64,000 bases of DNA. It comes from an uncultured Caldilineaceae bacterium (GTDB lineage Bacteria; Chloroflexota; Anaerolineae; Caldilineales; Caldilineaceae). Positions 62,001 to 64,000 of this stretch are shown here, piece after piece. The position numbers and the translations under genes were made by a program. The stretch spans positions 1-64,000 of the forward strand of contig OX638330.1 in NCBI GenBank assembly GCA_951812725.1, read 5' to 3'. Each line of letters opens with the position of its first letter. The stretch's first letter is position 1. The notes under the pieces were generated by a model that worked only from the letters and a program-made list of their open reading frames with translations, was not told the DNA's origin and ran no database searches.

Positions 62001-64000
62001 CCCCCGGCGCCCCAGTTGAGCGTGACGTTCAACCAGCCGATGGTCCCGCTCGGCAGCCACCGGGAACTGGCCCCGGAGGACGTGCCGGTCAGGCTATCCC
62101 CCGCCATCCCAGGCGATTGGCGCTGGGTGGGCACGAAGACACTGCTTTTTGAGGCCGAGGCGGAAGGCGTTGAACGCCTGCCGATGGCTACGCAGTACAC
62201 GGTCGAAATTCCCGCGGGAACCAGGTCCGCCAGCGGCCGGGAATTGGAAAACCCCGTCAGCTGGACCTTCCGCACGCCGCCCCCGACCCTGCAGAAGGTC
62301 CATCCGGCTGATGGGACATTCGCTGTCGAGCCGGTCTTCTTCGCCTCCTTCGATCAGCGCATCGATCCCGCGGCCGTGATCAAGCATGCGCAGGTGACGG
62401 CGCGCGGCCGCAGGCACGCGCTACGCCTGGCCAGCGCAGAAGAGATCGCCACCGATGAACGAGTCCGGCGGCTGGCGGCAGACGCGCAGGAAGGCCGCTG
62501 GCTGGCTTTCGTATCCGCAGAACCGCTCCCGTCCGCAACGAAGGTTACCGTGACCTTCGCGGCCGGCACGCCCTCCGCCGAGGGGCCGCTCGTCAGTTCG
62601 CATCCGCAGCGCTACGGCTTCCAGACGACCGGTACGTTTGTCCTGCATGGCTATGGTTGCGTCTCGTGGGGGGGAGACATGCCCTGCCAAAATGAACTGG
62701 CACTGCACTTCAGCAATCCCCTCCGCGGGACGTGGTGGAGTCGACATGGTATGGGCTACGATAGTACGTTCGACCCCTCTTTCATCTCCATCGAGCCGAC
62801 CCCGGACGTCATAGAGTATGGTCCTGAATGTGGCTATCCTTTCATGATTAAACCGCGCATCGCCAGCGGCGCCCCTTACACCGTTACCGTCGCTGCCGGT
62901 TTGACCGACCGGTATGGCCAGACACTGGCGGAGGATGTGCAGTTCCAGTTCCAGTGGGCCAGGGAGGCGTCGCTTACCGCCCCACAGCGAGGCCCCATCA
63001 CGATCCTGGACCCCTACGGCGCGCCGGCTTTCCCCATCTACACTGTAAATGTCGATGCGGTGAAGGTGCGCGCCTACCGCGTCGCGCCGGAGCAGTACGG
63101 CGAATATCTGGAGTGGCGGAATGACCGCCGTGAACAGGACCCACCCGGCGAACTGGCCATGGAACGCAGGCTGGAAATCCGCGGCCAGGATGGCGTCATG
63201 ATGGAGACGGAGATCGACCTCGCCGACGCGCTGGACGGCGAAACGGGCCACCTGATCCTGCACGTTAAGCCGGAAAATGCCCCGAGCCCTGCACTCTCTC
63301 GCTGGATTCAGGTGACGCAGATCGGACTGGACGCCTTTGTCGACGCCGACGGGATGCAGGTCTGGGCAAATAGCCTGGCTGACGGCGCGGCGCTGTCCGG
63401 CGTCAACGTTTCCCTCTGGCCGCAGGATCTGCATGGCGTGACTGACGAGACCGGTTCGGCGCGACTGGCGTTTCCCGGCAGCAGCGCGCAGCTGCTCATC
63501 GCCCGTGACGGCGATGATGCGGCCTTTCTGCCCGCAGACCGCTACAGTTTCCGCTACAGTGGCTGGCAGCGGCGGGACGAGCCCACCGAAGTCCGCTACT
63601 ACGTTTTCGACGACCGCAAGATGTACCGCCCAGGCGAGACCGTCAGCATAAAGGGTTGGGTGCGCCGGATCGAGCGCGGCCCGGATGGAGACGTGAGCCT
63701 GTTGCCGGAAGGCGCGGCGCCCTCCCTCGAATATCAGGTGTATGAAGGTGATTGGGGGGACAATCTGATTGACAGTGGCGTTATACCCGTCAACGCCCTG
63801 GGCGGGTTCCATTTCCAGTTCGACCTGCCGGAGAACGTCAACCTGGGCGGCGCCCGGATAGAGTTGCGGCCGGCCTCCGGCGACCTCGATGCCGACGAAG
63901 CGAGCTACGTCCACCGGATTCAGGTGCGGGAGTTCCGCCGTCCCGAGTTCGAAGTCAGCGCCCGCGTCAGCGCAGGGCCCCATATCGCCGGCGGCCACGC
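59049..64000 (+). CDS. LRR / alpha-2-macroglobulin-like fusion protein, 3' end beyond window
   Basis: At least 1650 residues, open to the window end. Signal anchor (about 12-33) as in the two upstream genes. Three LRR modules start near nt 59186, 59878 and 60768. A vestigial fourth N-cap (GAADREAAGALEG, about nt 61608) and an acidic/Pro-rich linker follow, then a bacterial alpha-2-macroglobulin-like region from about nt 61950: Ig-like strands (LRVLRFSPEG, LSVTFNQPM, WRWVGTKTLLFE, VSWTFRTPPP) and the MG2 signature YVFDDRKMYRPGETVSIKGW with EFRRPEFEV. Bacterial A2Ms trap proteases in the cell envelope, often through a thioester (CxEQ) that would lie beyond the window. The frame is continuous across the junction, so this is a true fusion. 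LRR-guided targeting of a protease trap is a hypothesis. Confidence 0.85.
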   Translation, partial: MMRKRIVGSRRYVLLAIVLAVAVPALWLTVMFVVAPSVAPPSPAGADREALVALYRATDGANWRNSANWLSDAPLDTWHGVTTDESGRVIALALSENALRGTIPTELGNLSYLEELYLSGNRLRGEVPSELGNLFYLTHLYLDGNELSGSIPSELGKLLNLWQLYLFSNELSGEIPAELGKFANLIALNLGSNQLSGEIPAELGHLTNLTWLNLEDNQLRGSIPAELGKLTNLTVLSLSDNGLSGCVPDEVWRNARSNYLDSLDLPVCGAPSAPAAATDREALVAFYQAANGANWRRRYNWLSDGPLDTWYGVTTDDSGRVIRLNLSENWLRGVLPPALGDLTNLTELKLWGNQLSGTIPSELGKLTNLTQLALHSNQLSGEIPPELGKLTNLTQLALHSNQLSGEIPPELGKLTNLTTLRLAGNRLSGAIPSELGNLANLTELDLSSNAFRGSIPAALGRLTNLTTLRLAGNQLSGAIPSELGNLANLEVLLLYGNRLSGSIPTELGNLANLTVLSLSGNELSGTIPSELSNLTSLTTLALGGNQLTGCVPESLRNGASNNLANLGLPLCGDMEVLFKFYQATDGANWLYSGNWLSFEPLDAWHGVTTDASGRVIGLDLAENELSGSIPPELGNLSNLTRLDLDDNRLSGSVPSELGNLTNLETLSLWDNELRGEIPSELGKLNNLTQLYLYSNELSGSIPSELGNLTNLEKLYLSGNGLRGAIPSELGNLANLTELGLSDNRLNGTIPSELGDLTNLEELYLSGNQLSGAIPSELGRLTDLTWLNLWDNQLSGPVPSWLGHLTNLERLFLSDNRFSGCVPGELWRNAGYNDLDSLGLPACGAPSAPAAVTDGAADREAAGALEGSEADSADGESQTAAAPVLPLFTLSEGRTGWEAGEARPPLAQATPLTQEQLQNLLTRLPSLQAESDDIEQTRLPDDLLPPPRPGEEVALPFPPPQSEAAPAGDADTPLRVLRFSPEGEMPPAPQLSVTFNQPMVPLGSHRELAPEDVPVRLSPAIPGDWRWVGTKTLLFEAEAEGVERLPMATQYTVEIPAGTRSASGRELENPVSWTFRTPPPTLQKVHPADGTFAVEPVFFASFDQRIDPAAVIKHAQVTARGRRHALRLASAEEIATDERVRRLAADAQEGRWLAFVSAEPLPSATKVTVTFAAGTPSAEGPLVSSHPQRYGFQTTGTFVLHGYGCVSWGGDMPCQNELALHFSNPLRGTWWSRHGMGYDSTFDPSFISIEPTPDVIEYGPECGYPFMIKPRIASGAPYTVTVAAGLTDRYGQTLAEDVQFQFQWAREASLTAPQRGPITILDPYGAPAFPIYTVNVDAVKVRAYRVAPEQYGEYLEWRNDRREQDPPGELAMERRLEIRGQDGVMMETEIDLADALDGETGHLILHVKPENAPSPALSRWIQVTQIGLDAFVDADGMQVWANSLADGAALSGVNVSLWPQDLHGVTDETGSARLAFPGSSAQLLIARDGDDAAFLPADRYSFRYSGWQRRDEPTEVRYYVFDDRKMYRPGETVSIKGWVRRIERGPDGDVSLLPEGAAPSLEYQVYEGDWGDNLIDSGVIPVNALGGFHFQFDLPENVNLGGARIELRPASGDLDADEASYVHRIQVREFRRPEFEVSARVSAGPHIAGGH

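Noticed and set aside
1..64000. tRNA or rRNA genes
   Set aside because: Reading through both strands I saw no tRNA-like cloverleaf signatures or conserved rRNA stretches; a dedicated scan would be needed to exclude them fully.

Overview
The window reads as a GC-rich bacterial chromosome segment. The best guess is a Chloroflexota member (Caldilineaceae/Anaerolineae-like). This is inferred from the mix of Uma2 and GxxExxY nucleases, many secreted fibronectin-III (FnIII), TolB-propeller and LRR proteins, and a GAF-PAS-kinase-receiver-wHTH regulator; no rRNA or tRNA is present to confirm it. Nearly all genes lie on the + strand.

Left part (1-27.6 kb): an accessory, repeat-laden region. Two Uma2 nuclease paralogs, a YkuD L,D-transpeptidase, a giant FnIII protein, a BrnT-like toxin-antitoxin pair, terminase-small-subunit-like and HTH proteins and a GxxExxY nuclease are separated by ten arrays of one intergenic repeat family. 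Its core is three hexamers of the type TYCGYG about 10 bp apart, followed by GGACAAAAAG. All ten arrays point the same way, and none occurs right of 27.6 kb. Scattered through this part are four paralogs of an unrecognised secreted family (signal peptide, Pro/Gly-rich linker, about 110-residue C-terminal domain ending in Trp). Two of them lie in a duplicated unit bounded by short inverted repeats, each followed by the same terminator and a small coiled-coil membrane protein.

Middle part (27.7-44.6 kb): three secreted multidomain proteins share one FnIII subtype, joined to a HExxH metallopeptidase, an HtrA-like serine protease with a C-terminal PPC-like domain, and three TolB-type propellers. 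pheS with an attenuator-like leader lies among them; pheT is absent, and a decayed copy of the pheS leader and 5' end lies 6.3 kb downstream. An HpcH/HpaI-type aldolase and a one-polypeptide kinase/response regulator with its own DNA-binding domain follow on the minus strand. Relics of a PPC-domain protein and of a CbiX-like chelatase come next.

Right part (44.7-64 kb): four large LRR genes. One is LRR plus a DUF3472-like domain. Three more share a conserved leader and signal anchor and are built from concatenated [N-cap, 24-residue LRRs, two-Cys C-cap] modules (9, 5 and 3 modules). All three break off inside a following N-cap. The last then continues into an alpha-2-macroglobulin-like protein that runs off the window. 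Near-identical blocks within and between these genes, and recurrent 10-11-residue insertions bracketed by CAGGG, suggest a locus that evolves by module shuffling.

The best candidates for undescribed biology are the LRR/macroglobulin module-shuffling locus, the Trp-ended secreted family with its inverted-repeat-bounded unit, and the polarised intergenic repeat family.
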